From DASZTU01 sp035493835 (GTDB taxonomy: Bacteria; Pseudomonadota; Alphaproteobacteria; Rhizobiales; Devosiaceae), in assembly GCA_035493835.1 (NCBI GenBank), contig DATJHO010000082.1, positions 1 through 64,000 of the forward strand: a stretch of 64,000 bases of DNA. The letters run 5' to 3'. How positions within the stretch are numbered: the stretch's first letter is position 1; every line of letters starts with the position of its first letter. The notes beneath the pieces are model-generated. The model did no database searches. It was given only the letters and a program-made list of their open reading frames with translations, and had not been told where the DNA came from. Below are positions 51,958 to 60,711 of this stretch, one piece after another. The position numbers were made by a program, and so were the translations under genes.

Positions 51958-53570
51958 CCCAGCCCCTGCTCACGGTCGAAAATTTGCGCATCGCCTTCCG
52001 CCAGGAAGCGGGGACGCTCGAGGCGGTCAAAGGCATTTCTTTCGACATTCCCGCCGGCAAGACGGTGGCACTGGTGGGGGAATCGGGCTCCGGTAAATCG
52101 GTCACGGCGCTCTCGATCCTGAAACTCTTGCCGCCTTCTGCCGAGGTTTCGGGCACCATCCGCTTCAACGGGGAGAACCTCGCCGACGCAAACGAGCGAA
52201 CACTCCGGCGCGTGCGCGGCAATGACATCTCGATGATTTTTCAGGAGCCGATGAGCTCGCTCAACCCGCTCCACACCGTCGAGCGGCAGGTGAGCGAAAT
52301 CCTCACCACCCATCGCGGCATGGGTCGGGCGGCCGCTCGGGCAAAAACGCTAGACCTGCTGGCGGATGTGGGGATTCCCGATCCCGAGCAGCGGCTTTCT
52401 TCCTTCCCGCACCAGCTCTCGGGCGGGCAGCGCCAGCGCGTGATGATCGCCATGGCGCTGGCCAACGAACCGGACCTGTTGATCGCCGACGAGCCAACCA
52501 CGGCGCTCGATGTCACCGTGCAGGCGCAGATCCTGGCCTTGCTGAAGTCCCTGCAGGCCCGGCTCGGCATGGCGATGCTGTTCATCACCCATGACCTCGG
52601 CATCGTCCGCCGCATGGCCGATTTCACCTGCGTGATGACCAATGGCCAAATCGTCGAGCGCGGCGAGACCGAGCGGATCTTTTCGGCCCCGCAGCACGCC
52701 TATACGAGGCATCTGCTGGCCGCCGAGCCCAAGGGCAGCCCGCCAGGCGCCAATCCCGAGGCGCCAATTCTCGTGGAGGCATCGGGGCTAAAAGTCTGGT
52801 TTCCGATCAAGCGCGGCTTCATGCGGCGCACGGTTGGCTATGTGAAGGCGGTCGATGAGATCGACATCACTGTCCGTGCGGGGGAGACGCTGGGCGTCGT
52901 GGGTGAATCCGGCTCCGGCAAGACCACGCTGGGACGGGCGCTGCTGAGGCTGATTTCTTCGCAGGGCCAAATCGCCTTTGGAGGCAGCGACTTGCAGCAA
53001 AAGTCGTGGCGCGAGATGCGCCCGCTGCGAAAAGACATGCAGATCGTCTTCCAGGACCCCTTCGGCTCCCTGTCGCCGCGCATGCCGGTGGGCGAGATCG
53101 TCGGCGAAGGCCTGTCGCTGCATTTTTCCGGACTCGGCGCCGCACAGCAGGAGGAGCGGGTGGTTCGCGCGCTCAGCGAAGTCGGCATCGACCCGGAAAC
53201 CCGCTTCCGCTACCCGCACGAATTTTCGGGCGGCCAGCGCCAGCGTGTCGCCATCGCCCGCGCCATGGTGCTGGAGCCGAAATTCGTTGTGCTGGACGAA
53301 CCGACCTCGGCCCTCGACATGAGCGTGCAGGCGCAGGTGGTCGACCTGTTGCGCGAACTGCAGCGGCGGCACGGGCTCGCCTATCTCTTCATCTCCCACG
53401 ACCTCAAGGTCGTCCGGGCGCTGGCCAACAACGTGCTCGTGATGAAGGATGGCCGCATGGTTGAGGCCGGCCCAGCGGCGGAAATTTTTGCCGCGCCGAA
53501 AAACGATTATACCCGGGCGCTGATGGCGGCGGCGTTCGAGGTGAAGGCGGAGGGCGGGGAGGTGCCCTGA
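51954..53570 (+). CDS. yejF: Dual-domain ABC transporter ATP-binding protein YejF
   Basis: 538 residues from a GTG overlapping the yejE stop. Two complete ATPase units are present: GESGSGKSV at 42-50 with LSGGQRQR and LLIADEPTTALD, and a second GESGSGKTT near 317-325 with FSGGQRQR and VVLDEPTSALD. Both have the Opp/Dpp signature and an RHLLAAEP-type end. No yejA (binding protein) gene precedes yejB here. Confidence 0.94.
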   Translation: MTQPLLTVENLRIAFRQEAGTLEAVKGISFDIPAGKTVALVGESGSGKSVTALSILKLLPPSAEVSGTIRFNGENLADANERTLRRVRGNDISMIFQEPMSSLNPLHTVERQVSEILTTHRGMGRAAARAKTLDLLADVGIPDPEQRLSSFPHQLSGGQRQRVMIAMALANEPDLLIADEPTTALDVTVQAQILALLKSLQARLGMAMLFITHDLGIVRRMADFTCVMTNGQIVERGETERIFSAPQHAYTRHLLAAEPKGSPPGANPEAPILVEASGLKVWFPIKRGFMRRTVGYVKAVDEIDITVRAGETLGVVGESGSGKTTLGRALLRLISSQGQIAFGGSDLQQKSWREMRPLRKDMQIVFQDPFGSLSPRMPVGEIVGEGLSLHFSGLGAAQQEERVVRALSEVGIDPETRFRYPHEFSGGQRQRVAIARAMVLEPKFVVLDEPTSALDMSVQAQVVDLLRELQRRHGLAYLFISHDLKVVRALANNVLVMKDGRMVEAGPAAEIFAAPKNDYTRALMAAAFEVKAEGGEVP

Positions 53571-53885
53571 CGGGGCAGCATCACCGCCCCGGTCTGCCTC
53601 AACGCTTGAGGTGAAGCGGGCCATACTCTCCAGGGGCGACCTAGTTGAGTTGAAGCTCCCCCCGCGCTTCCTTCGTCATGGCCGGGCTTGACCCGGCCAC
53701 CCACGATGCCTCGCCAGTTCCACCCAAGCTATTGGAAAGGCAGCATGGGTCCCCGGGTCAAGCCCGGGGATGGCGGGAATGACCCGGGTTTTAAAGGGCA
53801 GCGGGTTTAACGGGCAGACGGTGCCACTCCACGGTGTCTTTCCCGCGGCGGGAATCTCTGTTGATTCCGCCCGTAGGATCAGCCC
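53571..53885. repeat. 315-bp gap with CCGGGCTTGACCCGG inverted repeats
   Basis: Positions 53674-53784 carry the pair CGTCATGGCCGGGCTTGACC and CCCCGGGTCAAGCCCGGGG, mirrored across about 45 bases, and a half element GGCGGGAATGACCCGG at the right edge. It is the second copy of the element at 13974-14074. The gap lies between convergent genes and holds no gene that I can see. Confidence 0.75.
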
Positions 53886-54527
53886 CTACCTCGCCGCCCA
53901 GTTCATGCCGCGGCGGACTATGGTCCGCATTTGCGGGACGTCGAACTCGCTCGCCACGTGGCCGAGCGAGGAATAGAACACACGCCCCTTGCCGTGGTGG
54001 CGCTTCCAGACCACCGGCATGGTGACGCCCTCGATCCAAAAGGCGTGCTCGCCCTTGAACGTGGTCGTCGCCAACACCTCGTTCGAGGGATCGACATGCA
54101 TGTAGTACTGCTCGGAGTGGTAGGGGAAGCTCTCGATCCCCGCCACGATCGGATCGTCCGGGCGGGTGATGTCGACGCGGTAGTCGATGATGTTCCCCGG
54201 ATGCGCCACCCACTGGCCGCCGACCATGAACTGGTAGTCGACCGCATCGCGGAAGGAGTCCGCCGCGCCGCCATGATAGCCCGCAAGCCCGACGCCATCG
54301 CGGACGGCCGTCGTCAACATGGCAAGCTCTTCCTTTTCGATCTTGCCCATGGTGATGATCGGCACGATCAGGCTCAGATCCTTGATCGAGGGATCGGCGA
54401 ACGCCTCGGTGGTGTTCTCCACATAGACCTTAAAACCGTCCTCCTCGAGCATGCCGCGGATGATGGCGGCGCACTGTTCGGGCTCATGCCCGCTCCAGCC
54501 GCCCCAGACGATAAGTGCCTCGCGCAT
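53886..54527 (-). CDS. ThuA-like domain protein
   Basis: 213 residues. The N-terminus EALIVWGGWSGHEPEQCAA and the segments LAGYHGGAADSFRD and MVGGQWVAHPG are typical of the ThuA glutamine-amidotransferase-like family. ThuA of Sinorhizobium is needed for trehalose (and related disaccharide) use through 3-keto derivatives. The ATG follows GGGAGGACTTTTT. It is the third gene of the operon after the ROK regulator and the Gfo/Idh/MocA gene, 22 bases from the latter. Confidence 0.88.
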   Translation of the reverse strand: MREALIVWGGWSGHEPEQCAAIIRGMLEEDGFKVYVENTTEAFADPSIKDLSLIVPIITMGKIEKEELAMLTTAVRDGVGLAGYHGGAADSFRDAVDYQFMVGGQWVAHPGNIIDYRVDITRPDDPIVAGIESFPYHSEQYYMHVDPSNEVLATTTFKGEHAFWIEGVTMPVVWKRHHGKGRVFYSSLGHVASEFDVPQMRTIVRRGMNWAAR

Positions 54528-54549
54528 AAAAAGTCCTCCCGTGAACTGA

Positions 54550-55650
54550 TTAAACCAAACGGCCCCCGACCAGCGATTCAGCCAGCGGCGCCGGCCGCTC
54601 GACCGTCGTCGTCATCGCCAGTGTTTCCCCTCTTTCCGCCGAGCGGCCGAAAGCCTCCATGACTTCGAGCACATGCAAAGCGAGTTCGCCACTGGCCCGG
54701 TGCGGCCGGTTGGCGCGGATGGCGAGTGCCATGTCGGCAAGCCCGATCGAGCGGTAATTGCCGTCGGCATAGGGCATGTCGGTTTCGACCTTGGTCCACT
54801 CGCCACCCTTCTTGAGCGTTTCGATCTGGCCGCCGAAAAAGTTCGGATCAGGGACGATCATCGTGGCCTCTGTGCCGTAGATCTCGAGCGGCACGTGCTT
54901 GTGCCCGGCCACGTCAAAGCTCATCGTCACCTGCACCACGGCGCCGTTGCGGAATTGCAGCATGCCGGAGACGTGGGTCGGCACGTGCACCGGGATCACC
55001 TCGCCGGCTCGCTCCTTGGCGGTGATGGTGCGGGTCGGCGTCGGCGTCACCGTCATGCCCGTGACCTTCGCCACAGGCCCGAGCAAGTTGACGAGATCGG
55101 TGACGTAATAGGGGCCCATGTCGAGCATCGGCCCGCCGCCGATGTCATAATAGAAGGCCGGATTGGGGTGCCAGCGCTCATGGCCCGGACACATGAAATA
55201 GGCAGTGCCACCGACGGGCGTGCCGATGAGGCCCGAATCGATCAGTTTTCGCGATGTCTGGTGCGCGCCGCCGAGAAAAGTGTCGGGCGCCGAGCCGACG
55301 CGCAGCCCTCGGCCCTTCGCCGCCTCCACCAGTTTTTTGCCTTGGGCGAATTCGACTCCGAGCGGCTTTTCCGAATAGACGTGCTTGCCGGCCTCGATGG
55401 CGCGCAGGCCCACTTCGACATGAGCTTTCGGAAGTGTGAGGTTGAGGATGATCTCGATGGCCGGATCGCTGAAAATCTCATCGATCGCCACCGCCTTCAG
55501 CCCGAACTCGTCGGCCTTCGCCTGCGCCGCCGCCGGATTGAGATCGGCCAGCCCCTTGATTTCGAGAATGGGAAAATGCTGCGCCGCCTTGAGATAGGCC
55601 CCCGAGATATTGCCCAGCCCGATGATGCCGATGCCGACACGTTCCATCAT
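54550..55650 (-). CDS. Gfo/Idh/MocA family oxidoreductase (ThuB-like)
   Basis: 366 residues. The Rossmann motif is GLGNISGA, YSEKPLGVEFAQGKKL has the EKP lysine, and GGGPMLDMGPYYVTDLVNLLG holds the catalytic segment. It starts with two ATGs directly after the ROK stop (TGAATG), so translation is coupled. With ThuA it may form or reduce a 3-keto sugar, as proposed for ThuAB. The substrate is not certain. Confidence 0.88.
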   Translation of the reverse strand: MMERVGIGIIGLGNISGAYLKAAQHFPILEIKGLADLNPAAAQAKADEFGLKAVAIDEIFSDPAIEIILNLTLPKAHVEVGLRAIEAGKHVYSEKPLGVEFAQGKKLVEAAKGRGLRVGSAPDTFLGGAHQTSRKLIDSGLIGTPVGGTAYFMCPGHERWHPNPAFYYDIGGGPMLDMGPYYVTDLVNLLGPVAKVTGMTVTPTPTRTITAKERAGEVIPVHVPTHVSGMLQFRNGAVVQVTMSFDVAGHKHVPLEIYGTEATMIVPDPNFFGGQIETLKKGGEWTKVETDMPYADGNYRSIGLADMALAIRANRPHRASGELALHVLEVMEAFGRSAERGETLAMTTTVERPAPLAESLVGGRLV

Positions 55651-56943
55651 TCAACCTCCCTTGATCGATGAATCGTTGAGGCCGGCGCGCCGCGCCGGGC
55701 CCGTTGTTCCCCAGGGTGAGCCATAAAGCTCGCCCAGCGCCACCGCCGCGGCGCCCCGCGCCCACAGTTCGTCGCCCACCTCGTCAACGACGATCTCGGC
55801 GACATTGCTCAGCGAGGGCGGAATGGCGCGCGCAAAAGCCTGCCGCAAAGGCTCCAGCAGATAGTCGCCGAGCGCAAGGGCCGAGCCGACGAGAATGACC
55901 CGCGGCGGCGCGAACAGGCTGACGAGGTTGGCGATGGCTATTCCCAGCGCTTCGCCCGCCCGGCTCGCGGCATCGCGCAGGGCGTTGTCGCCCTCCTCGA
56001 TCAGCCCGCGGACCCGGCTCATCCCCTGCCCGGCACGGATGGCGTCGCGGACGCGCGGATCGCTGTGGTCACCGACCAGGATCGCCTGGTCGCCGGCGAG
56101 GTCGGAAAGTTTTGTGACGCTGTCCGGCCCCATGCCCATGATCATGTCTCCGAGCGTCAGGCTCAATTGCTGCGCGCCCCGGAATAATTGCCCGTCATGC
56201 AGCACGCCCAATCCGAGCGACTCCTCCATGGCGACCAAAACGCAATCGTCGAGGTCGCGGGCGCGGCCGAACCAGTGCTCGGCCATGGTGATGGCGTTGG
56301 CATCGCTCTCGACGATGGTGTCCACCGCCAGCCGTCCCCGCACGGTCTCGGCCAGCGAGGCGTCGGAATCCCGGAGAATCCGGCTCGCCCTGACCCGCCC
56401 GCTGCCATGCTCGACAATGCCCGGCAGCGACAGCGCCACCGTCTTGATTTCGCTCAACGCCAGCCCCGCATCGAGCACGCAGCGGCGGACGCCATCCTCG
56501 ACCAGATCGGCGATCACGTCCACCGGCAGCCGGTCGACCCGCACCGGCAATTCCAGGCTCGCCAGCATATCGCCCTGGAAATTGGTGACGACGAACACCA
56601 GCCGGTTCGAGGCAATCTTTGCCCCCACCACCCTCGCCGCTTCCGGATTGAGTGTGAGCATCACCCGCGGGCGGCCGCGGCTGGTGGCGCTGCTGCGGAT
56701 ATCGCCCTCGTGCCGGACCGAAATCAGCCCGTCCTCGATCAGCGAGGCGGTGATCGCCGAAACCGTGGTCGGCGACAAATCCGTGCGCTCGCCGATTTCG
56801 ACGCGCGCGATCGGGCCGTGGCGCCGAATCGTATCGAGCACGTGAAAACGGTTGATGGTGCGCATCAATTCCGGGTCGGCGGTCTTCATCGGGGTGCCGG
56901 CCTCGGCGATTTGGGCGGGATCACTGCCATCTATTTTCAGCAT
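55651..56943 (-). CDS. ROK-family transcriptional regulator (NagC/XylR type)
   Basis: 430 residues from the ATG at 56943; the ATG at 56889 is an alternative, and no good ribosome site marks either. An N-terminal winged helix (about 22-85, GERTDLSPTTVSAITASLI) precedes a ROK kinase-like domain. The zinc-binding and kinase signatures of true ROK kinases are not obvious, which fits a regulator. It is divergent from the sugar importer at 57126 and cotranscribed with the Gfo and ThuA genes. Confidence 0.9.
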   Translation of the reverse strand: MLKIDGSDPAQIAEAGTPMKTADPELMRTINRFHVLDTIRRHGPIARVEIGERTDLSPTTVSAITASLIEDGLISVRHEGDIRSSATSRGRPRVMLTLNPEAARVVGAKIASNRLVFVVTNFQGDMLASLELPVRVDRLPVDVIADLVEDGVRRCVLDAGLALSEIKTVALSLPGIVEHGSGRVRASRILRDSDASLAETVRGRLAVDTIVESDANAITMAEHWFGRARDLDDCVLVAMEESLGLGVLHDGQLFRGAQQLSLTLGDMIMGMGPDSVTKLSDLAGDQAILVGDHSDPRVRDAIRAGQGMSRVRGLIEEGDNALRDAASRAGEALGIAIANLVSLFAPPRVILVGSALALGDYLLEPLRQAFARAIPPSLSNVAEIVVDEVGDELWARGAAAVALGELYGSPWGTTGPARRAGLNDSSIKGG

Positions 56944-57053
56944 CACAAAATAATTCGCGATGCTTGTAAGACCGAAGGTCCCGACGAAGCAAGCCAAAAT
57001 CGGTCAGTTTGGGTCGGATCGCGCCAGATTGGCGGCTGATCGACGCTCGCGAC

Positions 57054-57082
57054 TTGACATTCCTCCGATGGCGGAGATTAAT
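57054..57082 (+). promoter_or_regulatory. Promoter of the binding-protein gene with nested inverted repeats
   Basis: TTGACA at 57054-57059 is followed after 17 bases by ATTAAT (57077-57082). Inside and next to it are CTCC-GATGGC-GGAG and the A/T palindrome ATTAATTTAAT, the kind of A/T-rich site ROK regulators bind. The regulator identity is inference from neighbourhood. Confidence 0.6.
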
Positions 57083-57125
57083 TTAATACGCATCAGGGAC
57101 AAAAAGTCTCGTTGGGAGGACATCG

Positions 57126-58418
57126 ATGAAACTCTTCACGGGCCGCATCTTGCGGCACTGCACCGCTATTGCGTTGAGCGCGCTGCTGGCCGGCGCGGCG
57201 GTTTCCACTGTATTGGCCGACGACGTCATCAAGTGGCTGCACCTCGAGAACAACCCGGTCAACGTCAAGGCGTGGCAGGATATTGCCGCGGCCTACGAAG
57301 CCGCCCACCCCGGCGTGAAGATCCAGTTCCAGTTCCTCGAAAACGAGGCGTTCAAGGCCAAGCTGCCCACGCTGCTGCAATCGAACGATGCGCCCAGCAT
57401 GTTTTACACTTGGGGCGGCGGCGTGCTGAAGGAGCAGGCGCAGACCGGCGCCATCCGCGACGTCACCGCGGCGATGGACGCAGACAACGGGGCGTGGCGC
57501 AATTCCATTTCGGCCGCAGCGGTTAATGGCCTGAGCTTTGACGGAAAAGTCTGGGCCGTGCCCACCCAGTCAGGCGTCGTCTCCTTCTTCTATAACAAGG
57601 CGCTGTTCCAGAAGGCCGGCGTCGATGCCACTGGTATCAAGACCTGGGATGATTTCATCGCCGCCGTGAAGAAGCTCAAGGCGGCGGGCATCGCCCCGAT
57701 CGCGGGCGGTGGCGGCGACAAGTGGCCGATCCATTTCTACTGGAGCTATCTCGCCATGCGCCTCGCCGGGCAGGATGGCTTCGCTGCGGCCAAGGCCGGC
57801 AGCGACAACGGCTTTGCCGGCGAACCTTTCGTCAAGGCCGGCCAGCTCCTTGCTGATCTCGGCAAGCTGCAGCCATTCCAGGACGGCTATCTCGGCGCCA
57901 CCTGGAACGACACCCTCGCCACTTTCGGCGATGGCCGCGCCGCCATCATTCTCAGCTTCGAGAACACCAATTTCACCCAGGCCTCCAACTCGACCGACGG
58001 CAAAGGGCTTGCCGATGACAATATCGGCCGCTTCGCCTTCCCGACGGTTGCGGGTGGCAAGGGCCTCGTCACGGACGATTTCGGCGGCATCAATGGCTGG
58101 GTCGTGACCAAGAACGCCCCCAAGGAAACCGAGGACTTCCTCAAATTCCTGTCCAACCCGGACAATGAGCGCAAGCAAGCCGAAACGTTCGGCTTTCTGC
58201 CGACCACCAAGGGTGCCGAAGACGGGGTGAAGAACCCCATCGTCAAGCTCGCCGTCGAGCAGATGGCCAAGGAGACCTGGCACCAGAACTACCTCGACCA
58301 GGACCTCGGGCCCAATGTCGGCCGCGTCGTCAACGACATGTCGGTGGGGATCGTCTCCGGCCAGGTAAGCCCGCAGGACGCCGCCCAGCAGATCCAGGAC
58401 GCGATGTCGATGCAGTGA
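57126..58418 (+). CDS. Sugar ABC transporter substrate-binding protein
   Basis: 430 residues. The Sec signal peptide runs to about residue 31 (VSTVLA). The mature part has LHLENNPVNVKAWQDIAAAYE, YTWGGGVLKEQAQ, VPTQSGVVSFFYNKALFQKAG and SNPDNERKQAETFGFLPTT, as in family 1 disaccharide-binding proteins. The ATG follows GGGAGGACATCG. First gene of the importer next to the ROK-Gfo-ThuA operon; an alpha-glucoside or similar disaccharide is likely. Confidence 0.9.
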   Translation: MKLFTGRILRHCTAIALSALLAGAAVSTVLADDVIKWLHLENNPVNVKAWQDIAAAYEAAHPGVKIQFQFLENEAFKAKLPTLLQSNDAPSMFYTWGGGVLKEQAQTGAIRDVTAAMDADNGAWRNSISAAAVNGLSFDGKVWAVPTQSGVVSFFYNKALFQKAGVDATGIKTWDDFIAAVKKLKAAGIAPIAGGGGDKWPIHFYWSYLAMRLAGQDGFAAAKAGSDNGFAGEPFVKAGQLLADLGKLQPFQDGYLGATWNDTLATFGDGRAAIILSFENTNFTQASNSTDGKGLADDNIGRFAFPTVAGGKGLVTDDFGGINGWVVTKNAPKETEDFLKFLSNPDNERKQAETFGFLPTTKGAEDGVKNPIVKLAVEQMAKETWHQNYLDQDLGPNVGRVVNDMSVGIVSGQVSPQDAAQQIQDAMSMQ

Positions 58419-58428
58419 CGATTCTTTC

Positions 58429-58467
58429 CCGCAGCCGGGGTCGAGACTCGGCGGCGGGCTTTTTCGC
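58429..58467 (+). terminator. Intrinsic terminator after the binding-protein gene
   Basis: CCCGCAGCCGGGG, a short loop and CTCGGCGGCGGG are followed by CTTTTT. It lies 10 bases after the stop codon and before the permease genes, so read-through is presumably partial, giving more binding protein than permease. Confidence 0.8.
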
Positions 58468-58496
58468 ACCCGCCTACGCCTCATCCACCCCAGCGG

Positions 58497-58575
58497 CCTC
58501 ATCCTGAGCTTGTCGAAGGACGAGGCCGCGAGCCCGGTGCTCGTGGCATGGTTCGACAGGCTCACCATGAGGGTG
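58497..58575. repeat. Paired copy of the CCTGAGCTTGTCGAAGG repeat family
   Basis: CTCATCCTGAGCTTGTCGAA and the mirrored GGTTCGACAGGCTCACCATG lie about 30 bases apart between the binding-protein terminator and the permease gene. It matches the pair at 28668-28740. Confidence 0.75.
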
Positions 58576-58630
58576 GAGTTGGTTGCCCATCAGGAGGGCG
58601 GCTGGGGGCGACCATGAGGACGGAGCAAAT

Positions 58631-59596
58631 GTGAATGCAGGTACGGAGCACCCACAGGCGATGAGCCAAGCCACTACCGCACCCCTTGCGCCTCATCGCG
58701 CCGCACCCGCGCTCGTACGGCGGCGCTCGAAATCGGCCGGCACGAAATGGCCGGTAATCGTGCTGTTCCTGCCCCCGGCGCTGCTGCTCTTCACCATCTT
58801 CGTCGTGCTGCCGATGGGGGAAGCCGCCTGGTACTCGTTCTACAACTGGAGCGGCTATGGGCTGCCCACGCAATGGGTCGGGTTCAGGAACTACGAGCTG
58901 GTGTTCCGCAACGCGGCCTTTCGCACAGCGCTCATCAACAACGGCCTGATCATCGTGATCTCGGTGCTGGTCCAGGTGCCGCTGGCGCTATGGCTGGCAA
59001 CCCTCGCCTCGAGCAAGGTCAAAGGCGTTGTCACCTTCCGGCTGATTTTCTTCCTTCCCTATGTGCTGGCCGACGTCGCCGCCGGGATGATCTGGCGCTT
59101 CGTCTATGATGGCGATTTCGGGCTCGTGGGCGGCATCGCCCGCTTCCTCGGCCAGCAGGCGCCGTTTCCGCTAGCGGACAAGGGCATTGCGATCTACGCG
59201 GTGCTCGGCGTCGTCATCTGGAAATATTTTGGCTTCCACATGATGCTGTTCATCGCCGGCCTGCAGTCGATCGACAAGAACATGCTCGAGGCTGCCGAGA
59301 TCGATGGCGCAACGCCGGTGCAAAAGTTCCTCTTCGTGACGCTCCCGGCGCTCGCCTCGACGGTGCGCCTCTCGGTGTTCTTCGCCGTGGTCGGCTCGCT
59401 CCAACTCTTCGATATGATCATGCCGCTGACGGGCGGCGGGCCGCTCAACTCGACCCAGACCATGGTGACCTATCTCTACACCTTCGGCGTCATGCGCATG
59501 CAGGTGGGGTTCGGCAGCGCCGTGGGCGTGGTGCTGTTCGTCATCTGCGTCACCCTCGCCTTCGGCTACAAGCGGATTTTTATGAAAAATGACTGA
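58631..59596 (+). CDS. Carbohydrate ABC transporter permease, MalF-like
   Basis: About 321 residues from a GTG at 58631 with CGGAG five bases upstream; an ATG at 58661 is an alternative. Six membrane helices start at WPVIVLFLPPALLLFTIF. The coupling loop reads LEAAEIDGATPVQKFLFVTLP and ALTGGGPLNST-like PLTGGGPLNSTQTMVTYLY follows. It ends eight bases inside the MalG-type gene. Confidence 0.9.
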   Translation: MNAGTEHPQAMSQATTAPLAPHRAAPALVRRRSKSAGTKWPVIVLFLPPALLLFTIFVVLPMGEAAWYSFYNWSGYGLPTQWVGFRNYELVFRNAAFRTALINNGLIIVISVLVQVPLALWLATLASSKVKGVVTFRLIFFLPYVLADVAAGMIWRFVYDGDFGLVGGIARFLGQQAPFPLADKGIAIYAVLGVVIWKYFGFHMMLFIAGLQSIDKNMLEAAEIDGATPVQKFLFVTLPALASTVRLSVFFAVVGSLQLFDMIMPLTGGGPLNSTQTMVTYLYTFGVMRMQVGFGSAVGVVLFVICVTLAFGYKRIFMKND

Positions 59597-60464
59597 CGCA
59601 CCAGCAGCCCATAACGCCATCGGCGAGGACGGCGGCCGCAAGCTGAGCGGCGGCACCACGGCCTATCTTTACGCCTCGATGATCATCGTCGCCGCCGTCG
59701 TCATCATCCCGCTGCTGACCACGGCGCTCGGCGGCTTCAAGACGCTCGCCGACCTCCGCGGCGATCCGTTCGGGCTGCCAGCGAACTGGCAGTGGAGCAA
59801 TTACGGCGACATCATTTTCAGCCAGCGCTATTGGCTGCAAATGGGCAATTCGCTGCTCATCGCGGTGCTCACGGTGGTGTTGACCCTGCTCGTCGCCTCG
59901 ATGGCCGCGTTCACCTTCGCGCATGTAAAATTTTTCGGCTCGGGCTTCCTGCTCAATTATTTCCTGCTCGGCCTGATGTTTCCGGCCGCAACCGCCATCC
60001 TGCCGCTATTCATCCGCATCCGCGATCTCGGCCTGCTCGATACCTATTGGGGCGTGGCGCTGCCGCAGGTGGCGTTCGGGCTCGGCATGAGCATCCTCCT
60101 GTTCCGCAACTACTTTCGCAATTTGCCGACGGAACTGTTCGATGCGGCGTTCGTCGATGGCTGCGGCTATCTCAGGTTTTTCTGGTACATATCGCTGCCC
60201 CTCTCGCGGCCCATCGTCGCCACGGTCGGGATCATCTCCTTCGTCGGCAGCTGGAACAGCTACATCCTGCCGCTGATCATGCTGAACTCGGAATCCAAAT
60301 ACCCCTGGCCGCTCGGCATCATGGTCTACAAGGGCGAATTCGCGACCGACTGGCAACTGGTCCTCGCCTTCATCACGCTGACCATCCTGCCCACTATCGT
60401 GGCGTTCTTCCTCGCGCAAAGGCACATCATCGCCGGGCTCACCGCGGGAGCGGTGAAGGGTTAG
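59589..60464 (+). CDS. Carbohydrate ABC transporter permease, MalG-like
   Basis: 291 residues, six helices. The coupling loop is FDAAFVDGCGYLRFFWYISLP, with GCGY in place of the usual GAS. ATDWQLVLAFITLTILPTI and the ending GLTAGAVKG are typical of the family. No ATPase gene follows, so the importer must borrow one from elsewhere. Confidence 0.92.
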   Translation: MTDAPAAHNAIGEDGGRKLSGGTTAYLYASMIIVAAVVIIPLLTTALGGFKTLADLRGDPFGLPANWQWSNYGDIIFSQRYWLQMGNSLLIAVLTVVLTLLVASMAAFTFAHVKFFGSGFLLNYFLLGLMFPAATAILPLFIRIRDLGLLDTYWGVALPQVAFGLGMSILLFRNYFRNLPTELFDAAFVDGCGYLRFFWYISLPLSRPIVATVGIISFVGSWNSYILPLIMLNSESKYPWPLGIMVYKGEFATDWQLVLAFITLTILPTIVAFFLAQRHIIAGLTAGAVKG

Positions 60465-60500
60465 TTTTGCGGCCAGAACCTACTTCGCCCCCAAACACGG

Positions 60501-60589
60501 GGTCATTCCCGCGCAGCCGGGATTCTCTGTTTGACTGCGGTCCCAAATGCCTGACCGAATGGAGATTCCCGCCTGCGCGGGCATGACCG
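60501..60589. repeat. Inverted repeat of the GTCATTCCCGCGCAGCCGGGA family
   Basis: GGTCATTCCCGCGCAGCCGG and mirrored GATTCCCGCCTGCGCGGG with CATGACC lie in the 247-bp gap before the auxin-efflux-type gene. It is a relative of the elements at 4885, 21478 and 44966. Confidence 0.7.
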
Positions 60590-60711
60590 GGAGAAAGACC
60601 GCACCGAACCTGCAACGGCCTGGCGGCAAATTCCCCAATTCAAGTTTCCGAAATCCGCATTGGCAGTGCGTGGGCCCCTCGTTAGGTAGGCTTGTTTCTC
60701 AAGGCCTCCCC

